Assembly: GCA_029990175.1 (NCBI GenBank)
Contig: JARKIP010000490.1
Coordinates: 62,001 to 126,000 of the forward strand
Direction of reading: 5' to 3'
Length of the DNA: 64,000 bases
DNA from: Petunia secreta
Lineage: Eukaryota > Streptophyta > Magnoliopsida > Solanales > Solanaceae
Under the pieces are notes generated by a model. It searched no databases. It had not been told where the DNA came from and worked only from the letters and a program-made list of their open reading frames with translations. Position 1 is the stretch's first letter. Every line of letters starts with the position of its first letter. A program made the translations under genes and the position numbers. Shown here one piece after another: positions 29,361 to 39,816 of the stretch.

Positions 29361-31299
29361 ATGTCTCTTGCTTCTGATAATTCTTCCACTGCACCTATTG
29401 ATGACCAACCACAAAATCTTAATCCTCCCTCACCCATGGAAACCACTAACCTAAACCCTGAAGTTCCTGAACCAATTCCAGAAATACCTGAACCTGAAAT
29501 TCAGGGGGAAGGACCAGTTCCCACGGCTGAATCAATTGCTGAGCAGGCTGAAGATTTGTCACGTGCTATGGTGTTGTATCAGTATGAGGTAAACTTCACC
29601 TACCCTTTGAATGTGGTTATAGACGAGGAAGAAAAGGGAGAGGGGTCTGGGGTTGCTCTTGAGGGGGAACCTATTAAGAGTTTGGAAGCACCCATGCATG
29701 GGTCATCGGGGTCTCCAGAGGCTGCTCCTAGAGTACCCATGGAGGATGTGATCGATGTTGATGAGGCTATCAGTGATAGTGATAGGCCCTTGGTAGACTT
29801 GATCAAAATTAGGAGTATGCAAAGAAAGTTGGCTAGAAAGGGACCTATTGATGCTCATGTAACTACTGAAATTGCTGCTAAGTTGAAGAAAATAGGTGAT
29901 AGTTATAAGCCCGGAAATAGGAAGAAAGTTGAGAGTTCCTCTAAGGCAAAAGGACCTGTTCCTTCTGCCTCAACCCCTGCTTCTGGGGGTAGGAGGACAA
30001 GAAGTGCTGCCAAAGCTGCTGATGAACAACTAGCTGCTGCCTTGGAAAGGAGCAGAAAAGGGAAAGGAAAACAGGTGGTTGAGGAGGAAGAAGTGGATGA
30101 TATTGATCTTGCTGATTTTTCTAAAGATGATGAGATGGTAGATGCTGAGGAAGTGGTGCCTCAGACCAAGAAAAGAAAAGTTCCTGAGAGAAGGGTAACA
30201 AGAAGCTCAGTTAAAGCTGCTGAGAAAGTTGCTAAGAGGACCAAGTCCTCCAAAAGAGTGGTTGTTTCTGAAGACTCTGCTAGTGACAGTGATGAGTTTG
30301 TTGCTGGGGATGAGAGTGATAGTGATGCTGAAGGTGATGAGTCTGTGCACTGTTTTCATGATGACATGTTGACCAGGAAGGTTTTGAAAGGTCGGGTTAT
30401 GTCTGATGTGCAAGAAGAAGGAATGTTGTGGCTGCTGCAAAAACTGCATGCTCAGAGTTGGAGGGACATGGTCCTTAAGATCTCTGGGAGGTGTGCAAAG
30501 GGGATGGTGCAAGAGTTCTACAAGAACTGCTCCATCAGAGCGGATAGACTTACTACATCTGTCAATGACAATGTAATTATGTTTGACACGAGGGAACTTG
30601 GTGAGCTGCTGGGAATTCCTGCTACTGGGTATGCTAGCTATGTCAAGAAGGTCTGGCCTGACTTGATAGACTTGCCTACTGATCTGGAGATCACTAGGAA
30701 GTTTGCTGAGAATGATGGTGAAGAGAAACCTAGGGATGTGCAGAAGGGTGAGATGCACCCACAGCACCAAGTATAGTTCGAGTTTGTGAACAAGATTGTA
30801 ATGCCAAGGCAGGAGAAAAGAGGAGTTGCCAGTTTCATGGACCTGGTCCTTATGGAACTGTTGGACACTGAAAAGTAAATCAATTGGCCCAGTTTTATGA
30901 TCCACCTGATAAAAAGGGTGATTGATGGGAAGAGAAAGCACTCCTTTCCGTTTGGTTTCATCCCGACTGATGTATTTGCAAAGTTGAAGATTCCCTTGGA
31001 AGGGGTTGTGAAGGCTATAAAGAAGGAAAAGTTTGGTTGTGCCACATTGATAAGCTATGATTTACCAGTTCAGGCTGCTCCTCCTCAGGCTGGTGTTGGG
31101 AGGCAGCCATTGAACAACAAAGTGAGGGCACTTAGGCAACAGGTTGCTATTCAGGCTGCTGAGATAGCAAGGTTGGAAGAGGAGAAGAATTACTAGAAGG
31201 CAGAGGCCTCAAAGGCAAAGGAGACCAATGAGGGAATGCTCAAGCAGATGTTTGAGTTGCTTAACAAGTCTCAGGGACCTGGTTCTTCCACATCCTGAC
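29361..31299 (+). pseudogene. Third ORF (env-position protein) of the SIRE-like copia element
   Basis: The ATG at 29361 (MSLASDNSS) is preferred to an upstream in-frame ATG at 29214, which lies before the TATA box. The product is Pro/Glu-rich (about residue 20-60), then acidic and Lys-rich with an Ala/Lys segment, then globular (residues about 340-460; EFYKNCSIRADRL, ELGELLGIPATGY) like the plant transposon protein domain often seen in such ORFs, and ends in a coiled coil. Stops at 30774, 30876 and 31194 break it. No signal peptide or membrane segment is clear, so an envelope role is not supported; it occupies the place of env-like ORFs of the SIRE lineage. Confidence 0.7.
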
Positions 31300-31758
31300 C
31301 ACCTTAGCCTTAGCCTTTAGCTATCTTATGTCTAGTGGGATCTAGCCTAGCTTAGTGCCTTAGCCTTTTTCTTCTTTAATTTTTGGATAATTCTGTAGTA
31401 TGTGCGTGTAACCCCCTGGTTTCAATGATTGATTTAATGAATTGTCTTGGATGGCTAATATCATTGTTTTGCAGTTGCTTTAATTTAAGTTATATTTGCA
31501 TTCTGAGTTGCCTCAAATGGCCATGTGCTGATTAATTCTAACACTTGAGTTATATTTTGTATGCAACCTTTTCAATGATGCCAAAAGGGGGAAGAGTAAG
31601 TCTGATTTTGCATGGTTTTATCCCTAACAAAAATCTTCTCCTTAATGATGAATTAATTCTCCACTGATTGAGTGTCTTTTTGAGCTGAAATTGTACTTCA
31701 GGACATTAAGGAGATGAAGTTATGAGTATGAATTTGTCATCATCAAAAAGGGGGAAAT
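31300..31758 (+). other. Copia 3' untranslated region and polypurine tract
   Basis: This is non-coding sequence with a short purine run AAAAAGGGGGAAAT (31745-31758) directly before the 3' LTR, the plus-strand primer site. A second purine run, AAAAGGGGGAAGAG, is near 31583-31596. Confidence 0.8.
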
Positions 31759-32570
31759 TGTTAGCTTGGATAAGCTTGGAGTTTTGACTGATGACTGAGT
31801 AACGGATTCAAAGGACCTGTTCCTTTGAATCACTGTAGCAGAATGGATAATTCATGCAAAATCGTTTAATTGAGATATTATTATTTATCCTAGAACTGAC
31901 GTATATCTTGATAATTATGCAGGTCTAAATGGATATGAAAAGATTGCATAAACTAAAGGATAATGATAGGAGATCCGGATTCTCAAGAGAAGAATCCAAT
32001 TAGGACTCAAAGTCAAGGGAGCTTTGGAGTTCTAATTCATCGAGACTTCTTGGCTGCTGGAAGCTATAAAACGTGGAGACTATCAGCCATAGAAGGGTGC
32101 ACAAATACAGAGAGCATTGAGCAAAAGCTGAGAAGAATTATTAGCTTATTTGTGTAATCAGTTAGCTAAAGTAGAACTAAGTGAGAACCTGTTCCTTAGA
32201 TTGAATCTTGTAAAAGTTCGAGTCTTAGTTCAATTGTCGTAAGCAAAAATCGAGTTGTAAACTTTCTGGTTCAAGTCGTGGACTTGACACAACTTCATTG
32301 ATCGTGAGAAAGATCACTAAAGGATTAGAGTTAGTCCTAGGTTAGTAAGAGTGGGTCTTGTAACCAAGTGGGTCTTTTTACATAGTGAAGTTGAAATCCT
32401 ACTTGAGAAGTAGGTCGTGGTTTTTTGATCCCGTGTCTAGGGGCTTTTCCACGCTAATATCTGGTGTTCAATTACTTACAGTTTTAATTCCGCACATCGT
32501 AGAGTAAAGGAACACATTTTAAGGAACTGGTCCTTAAAATAGTAAAGTGATGTAATTGTGGGAAATAACA
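31759..32570 (+). repeat. Copia 3' LTR
   Basis: 812 bp, the same length as the 5' LTR, with scattered substitutions. It carries GGACCTGTTCC (31813-31823) and GGAACTGGTCC (32523-32533). Confidence 0.95.
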
Positions 32571-32591
32571 AGGCCGAGTTATAGTGCATCA

Positions 32592-32845
32592 TGATGATAC
32601 CTTGGAGGATGATCCCTTGATTTCAAGGACGAATCTTCTCAAGAAGGGGAGAATGATGCAATCCAAATTACCTCCAGACCATTTACTCGTGGTCAAGCCA
32701 AAGAGATCCAAGATGCTCACCTTTACTTGGTATGGAAAGGCATGGAAGATGGAAGCTCCAAAAGTGACTCGAAGATCATGCCTTTGAGCACCATCAAAGG
32801 AGGACCACCTATGCTACAAGAAGGATCGCCCAAAGCTCATAAATT
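32592..32845 (+). pseudogene. 3' end of element 0: integrase tail, polypurine tract, LTR start
   Basis: The sequence continues that at 17133, with DTLEDDPLISRT, then the polypurine tract AAGAAGGGGAGAA (32641-32653) and an LTR start TGATGCAATCC at 32654. The reading frame crosses into the LTR with FTRGQAKEIQDAHLYLVW, the same type of integrase C-terminal extension as in elements 3 and 4 (MTR.QAKLLHDVH). The LTR is cut near 32845, where Tat/Ogre-like U3 sequence begins. Confidence 0.8.
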
Positions 32846-32848
32846 GGC

Positions 32849-33235
32849 CATAATTTAACTTAAGGGTGCAATGTGACTATTTGCGCAAAATATGCATTAG
32901 AAATCATGCATTTACGTGTGTTATCCCCTATTTATATATTATATACCTAAGTGTGGCTATATTACGTAACTTTTGCATCATTTAGGCTATTTGTCAAAAT
33001 TATGACTATTTGTGAAATTAGTACATTTATAATATTAGTGGCTATATTATATAATTACGTCATTTGGGCTACATGTCAAGTTTATTTTAATTTTTGATTA
33101 TTTGTGCAAATTAGCAATTATTTGTGATTATATATATTTAAATAATTTTATTTGAGTTTATTTAATATTTATTTGTGCATTTTATAATATATGTATATCT
33201 ATATTTTATTTTTACACCTTTAAGTTAAATATTGT
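32849..33235 (+). repeat. Left arm of an inverted repeat (Tat/Ogre-like U3, plus orientation)
   Basis: About 385 bp from ATAATTTAACTTAAGGG to CACCTTTAAGTTAAATATTG is the inverted counterpart of 34440-34840, with scattered substitutions and small gaps. The first about 30 bp of the LTR start (TGTTGACACCC in the right arm) are missing here. Confidence 0.85.
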
Positions 33236-34439
33236 CCAATTAAAGTGTCCAAATTCCTTTTTATTATTAATTCTTCCATATTTCAAAATTACTACCCAAA
33301 ATTCTTTATTTATCTTTATTTACTTTTATTTATTTACATTTTTTACTCTGAACCTAGCCAAAGTTCTTAACCAAATATATTCATATTATTTGAATTTTAA
33401 ATCCCAAATATTCTTACAAATTTCTACCGAATTCATTATTTATTTTATTTTTATTATTTTATTGAATCTAGACTCAAAATATAAGTAAATACATTTTTTT
33501 GAAATTCAAATTGCTATCCAAATCTTCTCCTAATCTCCTAATCCCCTAAATCTCTCAAAATCCCCCAACGTCCCTAATCCTTTTTTTATGCCAAGTTCAC
33601 TTTCCAAATCTACCAAAAATCCCTCCCTAATCTTTTCTAATTTCCAAAATCCCTATTATTATTCCCAATCCCCCTAATTTCTCGAACTACCCAACAATCT
33701 TTCCCCCAAAATCCCCAATCCTATATACAGATCTACACGGAACATTTCAGAGAGGAAAAAACCCAGACACAGTACCCCAATCTCCCATTTTAGTCTTCTT
33801 CCTCATTTACCCAAACCCTCTTCCCCGCACACACACACGAACACCATACACTGACCCCCCTTGTCTCCTCTACTCCAATACAACAACCTACACTCAAACA
33901 AAAGCCAGTACATCTGCTCCTCCATCTCCTAAAAAATCCGTCTCCCTAAAACCCATCAGATACAATAACCAGTACACCAAATTTACATACCACCCCCATT
34001 CATTTTCTTCTTCATCCACACACACACACCACCATAACAGAAGCCATACATATACACACATACAAAATCGTCTGGAAGGAGGGGAGATCGGGATCGGAGG
34101 GTATAAACAGGGGAGGCGGAAGGGGAGATGGTCTTGCCGTTAGTAGAAACACCATCGAGGCTGCAGTGATCGGAAAATTCGACAACGATGGATGGTAGAT
34201 CGGAGTAGCAGCGACGCCCCGGTGTTTTCTTTGTCGGAAAAAATAGTGGTAGTCGCTCATCCATCGCCCGTTCGCCTCCTGCTCTGCTTCACGAACTCTG
34301 TCCGTTGTTGCTTCGCCAGGACTTTGCCTCGCTGCTGCTCTATTCGCGGGTTTTCAGTCGCAGCATCATTATTTGTCTCGCTGGAGTTTAGCCGGGCTTC
34401 GATTGAAAATTGTTTCGCCACTGTTTTCACTGTCTAATT
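33236..34439 (+). other. Spacer of the inverted repeat: probable U3/R/U5 of a Tat/Ogre-like LTR
   Basis: An AT-rich first half passes into C-rich sequence with CTATATACA (33722-33730) followed by a CAGAGAGG-type start region, a candidate core promoter. From there GC content rises and CA repeats occur (33830-33840, 34018-34030). Short open frames at 33983-34437 on both strands match nothing known. I read it as the rest of a plus-oriented LTR; a captured host 5' gene end cannot be excluded. Confidence 0.45.
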
Positions 34440-34866
34440 TCGTTTTGGCCAATATTCAACTTAAAGGTGTAAATAAAAATATAGATATAAGTATTTTATA
34501 AAATGCACAAATAATTATTAAATAAACTCAAATAAAATTATTTAAATATAGGTAATCAAAGATAATTACTAATTTGCGCAAATAATCACAAATTGAAATA
34601 AATTTGACATGTAGCCTAAGTAATGCAATTGTATAATATAGCCACGAATATTATAAATGTACTAATTGTGCAAATATTCACATTTTGACAAATAGCCTAA
34701 ATGATGTAAATTTACGTAATATAGCCACACTTAAGTATATAATATATAAATAGAGGATAACGCACGTAAATGCATAATTTCTAATGCATATTTTGCACAA
34801 ATAGCCAAATTGCACCTTGAAGTTAATTATAGTCAATTTTAGAAAAAGGGGGGACAAAATTGGGTG
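34440..34866 (-). repeat. Right arm of the inverted repeat: start of a Tat/Ogre-like 3' LTR
   Basis: On the minus strand the LTR starts TGTTGACACCCAATTTTG at 34866 and runs to about 34440, where similarity with the left arm ends. Directly upstream in minus sense is the purine run GGGCAAAGAGGGGCAGC (34883-34867), a typical polypurine tract. Confidence 0.75.
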
Positions 34867-35213
34867 TCAACAGCTGCCCCTCTTTGCCCGAGGACGATGA
34901 AAGAGTCTTCGGGCAAAGATAGTTGACGGAGTAGCCAATTTCATCACGAATGGAGGGCAAAAATGATTGAAGGGGAAATGGGTGTTTTGGGGTGTTTTTT
35001 GGCCGAACTCCGGTCTCTGAGTTGCCTACATATCTCGGGCTTCACGAGAATCAGGCCGTGTGTAGTTCTAGAATGGCAGTTTTTGCTGTGCGGGATGTTA
35101 TGACGCACCATTTTGGATGTAAAGACTAAGCTTATCCAAGTATGTAAAGTTTAGATTCGTGTATGTTTTACCTTTTCGGCGGGATAAATGATGAATGAAG
35201 AAAGGGTACTGTC

Positions 35214-35900
35214 GAAGATGAGATAACATCAGTATATCGAGCGTGGAAAAAGAGGCTTATAATCGTCCTAATTATGAAATGTTGTGCGCTACACACCCAT
35301 AAAGAGGAATTTATAGGTACATAGTTTCCACTTCATCTCGATAAATGAGTAATATTTCCCTCGATATTGCCTTGACTGAGCTAGGAAGGATTTGAGGAGC
35401 GAGTTTTATAGATGTAAACGATTCGAATAGATGGGCACCATTAGGCACGAAAACACGCACGATTGTCACAGACAGGCTCGAATAGATCAAGTAGGCATTA
35501 GTTGGAAGGAAATGCAAAATGACCTCCTAATTCGCAATGAAGGATTAGGCAGATTGCTGTGACGGCATGAAATGATCGGCTTTTGGGCATGTCGGAATTC
35601 GACAGAATAGGTATTTTGAAGGTAGGACCAAGGCGTTTTTGAAGTCGAGATAGCATCGATAGATCGAGTATGGTGAAATAGGCTTGTAAACGTCCTAGTT
35701 ATGAAGATGTGGTGCACGACACACCCATAAAAAGGGGTTTACATGGCACATTTTTCACTATAGCTCGTTTGATGAGTCATCTTGACCTCAACATTATCTT
35801 TAATGAACTAAGGAACATGGAGGAGTAAAGCACAATGAATGCGCATGATTCAAATAGGCAGGCACGAATGGGAAGGAATACGGTGCCGGTACCCAATTGG
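35214..35900. repeat. Diverged direct duplication, unit about 425 bp
   Basis: The block 35214-35450 (GAAGATGAGATAACATC..., CACACCCATAAAGAGG) returns at 35639-35870 (GAAGTCGAGATAGCATC..., CACACCCATAAAAAGG) with many substitutions. It is non-coding as far as can be seen. Confidence 0.7.
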
Positions 35901-36379
35901 CAAGGAAGGATTAGGTAGATAACTGGTGCGAGTAGGGAACCACGGCTTTGGGCGCTTTGGGATGTATTTGAGGTTTTGCAGGGGTTTGCCGAGAGATCGG
36001 AGAGTGCCTATAGCAAAATCAAGACAAAATGCAAATTGAGATTAAAAAAAAGATAAAGTAAACTTCCTTGTTGAGTTGAGCTCTCCTTTGTCTGGTCCGC
36101 TTTCAGGTGCTCAGTGCTAGGGAATATGTGCCTCTCCTCTTGGAGATATCCATTTGCTAAGTGTTTCTCGTCAAGAGGTAGTTGCTTTGTCGTGATGAAC
36201 TGTTTATTGCCAGTGTGACGCCGGATTATATGTCCATTGTTTTTCATCCTTTAAAAGTGTGCTTGTCACGTCAGGCTGTATACTCCTTTTGTATTGAGCT
36301 GTGTATCTTTCCATGAATGGTTGCCTATCATTCTTTCATTTTGGTTGCACACCCTTTGTCATGTTGTCCTTTCAATGGG

Positions 36380-37465
36380 CTGTCTACCCTCCAGGCTGTC
36401 TTCGTCTTACGATGTCAAAATTTGCATCGGGCTGTGTACCATCTGTAGTGTCAGTTTCGACATCGGGCTGTGTACCATCCGTCAGACGTTAAGGTTGTGT
36501 GCCCTCGACAGAAAAATAAAATGCAAATCGATATTGGGCTCTATACCCTCAATCGACGCTTCGGGCTGTGTACCCTCAGCTAATGTAAACGATAAATTGA
36601 TATCGGGCTGTGTACCCTCAACCAATGCTTTGTGATGTGTACCCTCAGCTAATGTAAATGACAAATCGATATCGGGCTGTGTACCCTCAACCGACGCTTC
36701 GGGCTGTGTACCTCAGCTAATTTAAAATGCAAATCGATATGGGATTGTGTACCCTCAACCGACACCTCGGGTTGTGTACCGTCAGCTAATGTAAATGACA
36801 AATCGATATCAGGTTGTGTACCCTCAACCGACGCTTCGGGCGGTATACCCTCAGCTAACGTAAATGAAAAATCGATATCGGGCTGTGTACCCTGAATCGA
36901 CGCTTCGGGCTGTGTACTCTCAATAAATGTAAAAATTCAAATCGATATCGGGCTGTGTAATCTCAATCAACGCTTCGGGCTGTGTACCCTCAACTAACGT
37001 AAATGACAAATCGATAACAGGTTGTGCACCCTCAACCGACGCTTCGGGCAGTGTACCCTCTACTAATGTAAATGACAAATCGATCTCGGGTTGTGTACCC
37101 TCAGCCGATTCCTCAGGCTATGTACCCTCAACTAATGTAAATGACAAATCGATATCGAACTGTGTACCCTCAATCGATGCTTCGGGCTGTGTACCCTCAA
37201 CTAATATAAATGGCAAATCAATATCGGGCTGTGTACCCTCAATCGACGCTTCGGGCTGTGTACTCTTAGCTAATGTAAAAATTCAAATCGATATCGGGCT
37301 GTGTACTCTCAATCACCGCTTCGGGCTGTGTACCCTCAACTAATGTAAATGACAAATCGACATCAGGCTGTGTACCATCAATCGACACTTCTGACTGTGT
37401 ATCCTCAGCTAATGTAAATGACAATTCGACATCGGGCTGTGTACCCTCAGTCGATGCATCAAGAG
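36380..37465. repeat. 69-bp minisatellite with an open 23-codon unit on the minus strand
   Basis: About 15 units of about 69 bp are built around GGGCTGTGTACCCTCA, which appears twice per unit (spaced about 30 and 39 bp) and alternates with AATGTAAATGACAAATCGAT. The unit length is a multiple of three, so the minus strand encodes a repeating SFTLAEGTQPEASIEGTQPD-like peptide in pieces (36482-36664; 37266-37505). Indels in some units break the frame. The flanks 36275-36380 hold decayed copies. Confidence 0.85.
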
Positions 37466-37804
37466 TAAAGCAAAGTGCAACAAGTAAAATGCTATTGTAT
37501 GTCATGCAATGTGCTAGGGAGGCTATAATGTTGCTTTTGTAAGGACTTCTCTTGAAATTTTTGAGGGGAGCTCAAAAATTTCTGCCCCAGTGTCAAGTTT
37601 GCGTCTTTTGGAATTTTTGAATTGACCTCAAAAATTTCTGCCCTAGTTTATTGTTTGTGACGGATCACCGAGAGAAGGTGGTTGCATTGCACTGAACACC
37701 AAATGTATTGGCTAGAGTCTGCATTCGTCCTTTAGTGTGACGATTGGATGTATTGATAACTTATGGGTATACGGATATTTTGCATACTCAGACTAGGGTT
37801 TGAT
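37466..37804. other. Non-coding flank before element 3
   Basis: Two copies of the phrase CTCAAAAATTTCTGCCC (37571-37587; 37629-37645) are present. Nothing else was recognised. The last five bases (TTGAT) are the target duplication of element 3. Confidence 0.5.
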
Positions 37805-38603
37805 TTATGCAGCCCAAACACGTGATGATCATGTGTTCGATCCACCGAGGCCAATGACACGAAGCCAAGCCAAGTTACTACACGATGTCCACATACACTT
37901 GGCTTGGTCGAAGGAAAGCAATTACTCCAAAGCGGAGTACCCGAGCTCCAGAACCGAAGGCGTCATCTACAAGCTTGAGCTCGAAGGAGGGAGTGACCGA
38001 ACCCCACCCGAACACTCAACATTGACGCCGAAATAATAAAGCAAATGACCGAAGGAAGAGCGATCGATGTCAAGTATGAGCAGAGCTGAGCAACCGAGCA
38101 CCGAAGTGAAGGAACTCGAGCTCAAGTGTTCGAAGTCAAGTGTTCGGTTGACGGAGTAACCGAACACTCATTAGACAGCCCTGCATGGCTTACTCCTATT
38201 GATCGCCTGTGACCATTTACTATTTTATCCTTAGTGTAGCCTATAAATACTCGATTACATTTCATTTGGAAGGCATGAAGTTGTTGAATGGTCAAACATA
38301 GCAAGTGCTATTGTGAGTCTCCGACGGAGCCAAACCTCGACGAGGGAATTTAAAGAACTTGTGTCATTCGGTGTCTTCGATTGAACATTTTCTTCTTGGT
38401 CATTCAGTTTGCAAGAAGCTTGTTCTTCTTGAGGATTGTTGCATAGCATAGGTGCATCTTGACCTTCATTCGCTCGAGCTTTGAGACAGGTTCCTAACTG
38501 TTCTTTTTAATCGAAGCAAGATTTGTCTTGCTTCTATCTTTTATTTCTTGTTTTCTTCCGCGTCTTTTTCGTGTTTAGCTTTCCATTGGGTTTGCTTGCA
38601 CCA
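37805..38603 (+). repeat. Element 3 5' LTR
   Basis: 799 bp. The first part is also readable as integrase C-terminal extension (MTRSQAKLLHDVHIHLAW near 37852). CTATAAATA (38231-38239) is a likely TATA box. Confidence 0.93.
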
Positions 38604-38606
38604 TCT

Positions 38607-38618
38607 TGGTATCAGAGC
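38607..38618 (+). promoter_or_regulatory. Element 3 primer binding site (tRNA-iMet)
   Basis: TGGTATCAGAGC lies three bases after the LTR end. Confidence 0.95.
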
Positions 38619-39816
38619 AAGGTTTGAGCTTGTTTCTACAACCTCAAATCCTGTTTGATTATTCGTGTTTTGTGTCTCGAGTTTCAGCTTTCTTCGTTGT
38701 TGTGGATTGTTGTTGCTGTGGTGTTTTTACAAAAAAAAAAAAAAAAAAAAAAAAGTAGAAAAAGAAAATTCAAAAATTTTTGTCGATTTGTTGGTTGTTG
38801 AATCAAACAACTATTGATTCTTGTTCACCATTGTTTCCTGATTCCAACGAGAACCTGCCGTACACGATTGTCGACTCGGGTTTCGTGGTGAATTTTTGGA
38901 TGTTTTGGAGCATTGTTGGTGACGGAAATCGAACCCCAGTGTGTTGGTTGTTGCCGATGAAGACTGATGGTTCTTGATTGATTTGAGTGTGTTTTGTGTT
39001 TAAATTTTCGAAGTTCTACGATTTGAACCGTTTCCGTATGCTGGAAAATTATTACTGTTGTAACAGTGTACGAACACGAGGAGCTGAGGCTTAGCTCAAA
39101 GGACTTTGAACTGATTTCCTCCGTTGTTGTTGTCACCGGAGTTGAAAGAAGCAACCCAAATTCTGTTAGCAATCGTGGTCTGTGATTGAAGTTGAGTTGT
39201 CCGTACGCCAGAGCTAAAACGTCACTGTTCCATTGAAGTAGAAAGGGGTAAAGTGTAAAGATCAAAACCCCAGGTGAAAATTTTGTCGGCTAGAAAAGGG
39301 AATTGGATAAGGTAAAATCCTATCCGTACCAAGGAGGGACCACTCTTGTACGGACAAGAGTTGGTGTGTTCGAAAGGGATTCGGAAGAGGAATCGAAGGG
39401 TATATTCTGCTAGGTTTACACTTTTCTTGTGTTCGATAAATCTAGTTAGTGGATCTCTAGAGTAATTCTTCCTACTCGAAGTCGTACTAACTCATTTGAG
39501 CGTATAAGAACTCGTGCGTGGGTGACCGAAGTCCAATTTCGTAGAAAATTCTTTAACTTCCAAAGCGCAGAGTAAATAGCGTCCGTTCCATCGAGTCATA
39601 TCAATTCACTCATCCCAAAGGAGACATTGTAACTTGTCAAATTCGAAGAAACTGAGAGAAGTTGATCAACCGAGGAAGCCATTGGCTACAAGTTCTGGAG
39701 TGACCAAAAACCGAACCCATAAATTGAGTAGACCCGAACCCATTAAAGGTGAGGGAGTGTGTGAGGTGATTTCTAACCTTTAACAATTTGTTTAGTCTTT
39801 GATTTGTGCAGGTACC
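38619..39816 (+). other. Element 3 leader with a candidate intron
   Basis: The 1.2-kb leader holds an A tract of about 24 (38729-38753), repeated GTCCGTAC/GTACGGAC-type motifs (for example 39199, 39320, 39351), a donor-like AAG/GTAAAA at 39309-39317 and an acceptor-like TTTGTGCAG at 39803-39811 just before the gag ATG. The implied intron of 500 nt has a 503-nt counterpart in element 4. Confidence 0.5.

Larger units (their letters stand above)
22802..32570 (+). mobile_element. SIRE-like Ty1/copia element with a third ORF
   Basis: The 9769-bp element has 812-bp LTRs (22802-23613 and 31759-32570) with TGTTAGC...AACA ends, a tRNA-Met PBS, gag, pol in copia order (protease, integrase, RT, RNase H), a long third ORF, and a polypurine tract. 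The flanks AGACC (22797-22801) and AGGCC (32571-32575) are the target duplication with one change. The size, the extra ORF after RNase H and the LTR length fit the SIRE/Maximus lineage. The LTRs have equal length and differ at few positions. An 11-bp near-palindrome GGAMCWGKTCC occurs throughout. Confidence 0.93.
17134..32591 (-). mobile_element. Element 2: non-autonomous Ty3/gypsy-derived element, split by the copia element
   Basis: The left LTR (17134-17928) and right LTR (22002-22801 plus 32576-32591) enclose 4.1 kb coding on the minus strand. Without the copia insertion the element is about 5.7 kb. The flanks are TGATA (17129-17133) and TGATG (32592-32596), a target duplication with one change. 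It lies in the integrase tail of element 0. The LTRs have diverged clearly, so it is older than the copia element. There is no gag domain, RT, RNase H or integrase core. Confidence 0.88.

Noticed and set aside
29214..29361. Signal peptide at the N-terminus of the third copia ORF (hydrophobic first 30 residues from the ATG at 29214)
   Set aside because: This part lies upstream of the TATA box and of the better ATG at 29361, so it is likely not translated.
33983..34437. Short GC-rich frames between the inverted repeats, suggesting a captured host exon
   Set aside because: No protein match is evident, the region follows a TATA-like box as an LTR R/U5 region would, and CA repeats and low complexity explain the openness. 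Kept only as an alternative.
32849..34840. MITE or Mutator-like element with long terminal inverted repeats
   Set aside because: The right arm continues into TGTTGACACCC and a polypurine tract, and no target duplication was found at the outer edges, so inverted LTR pieces fit better.
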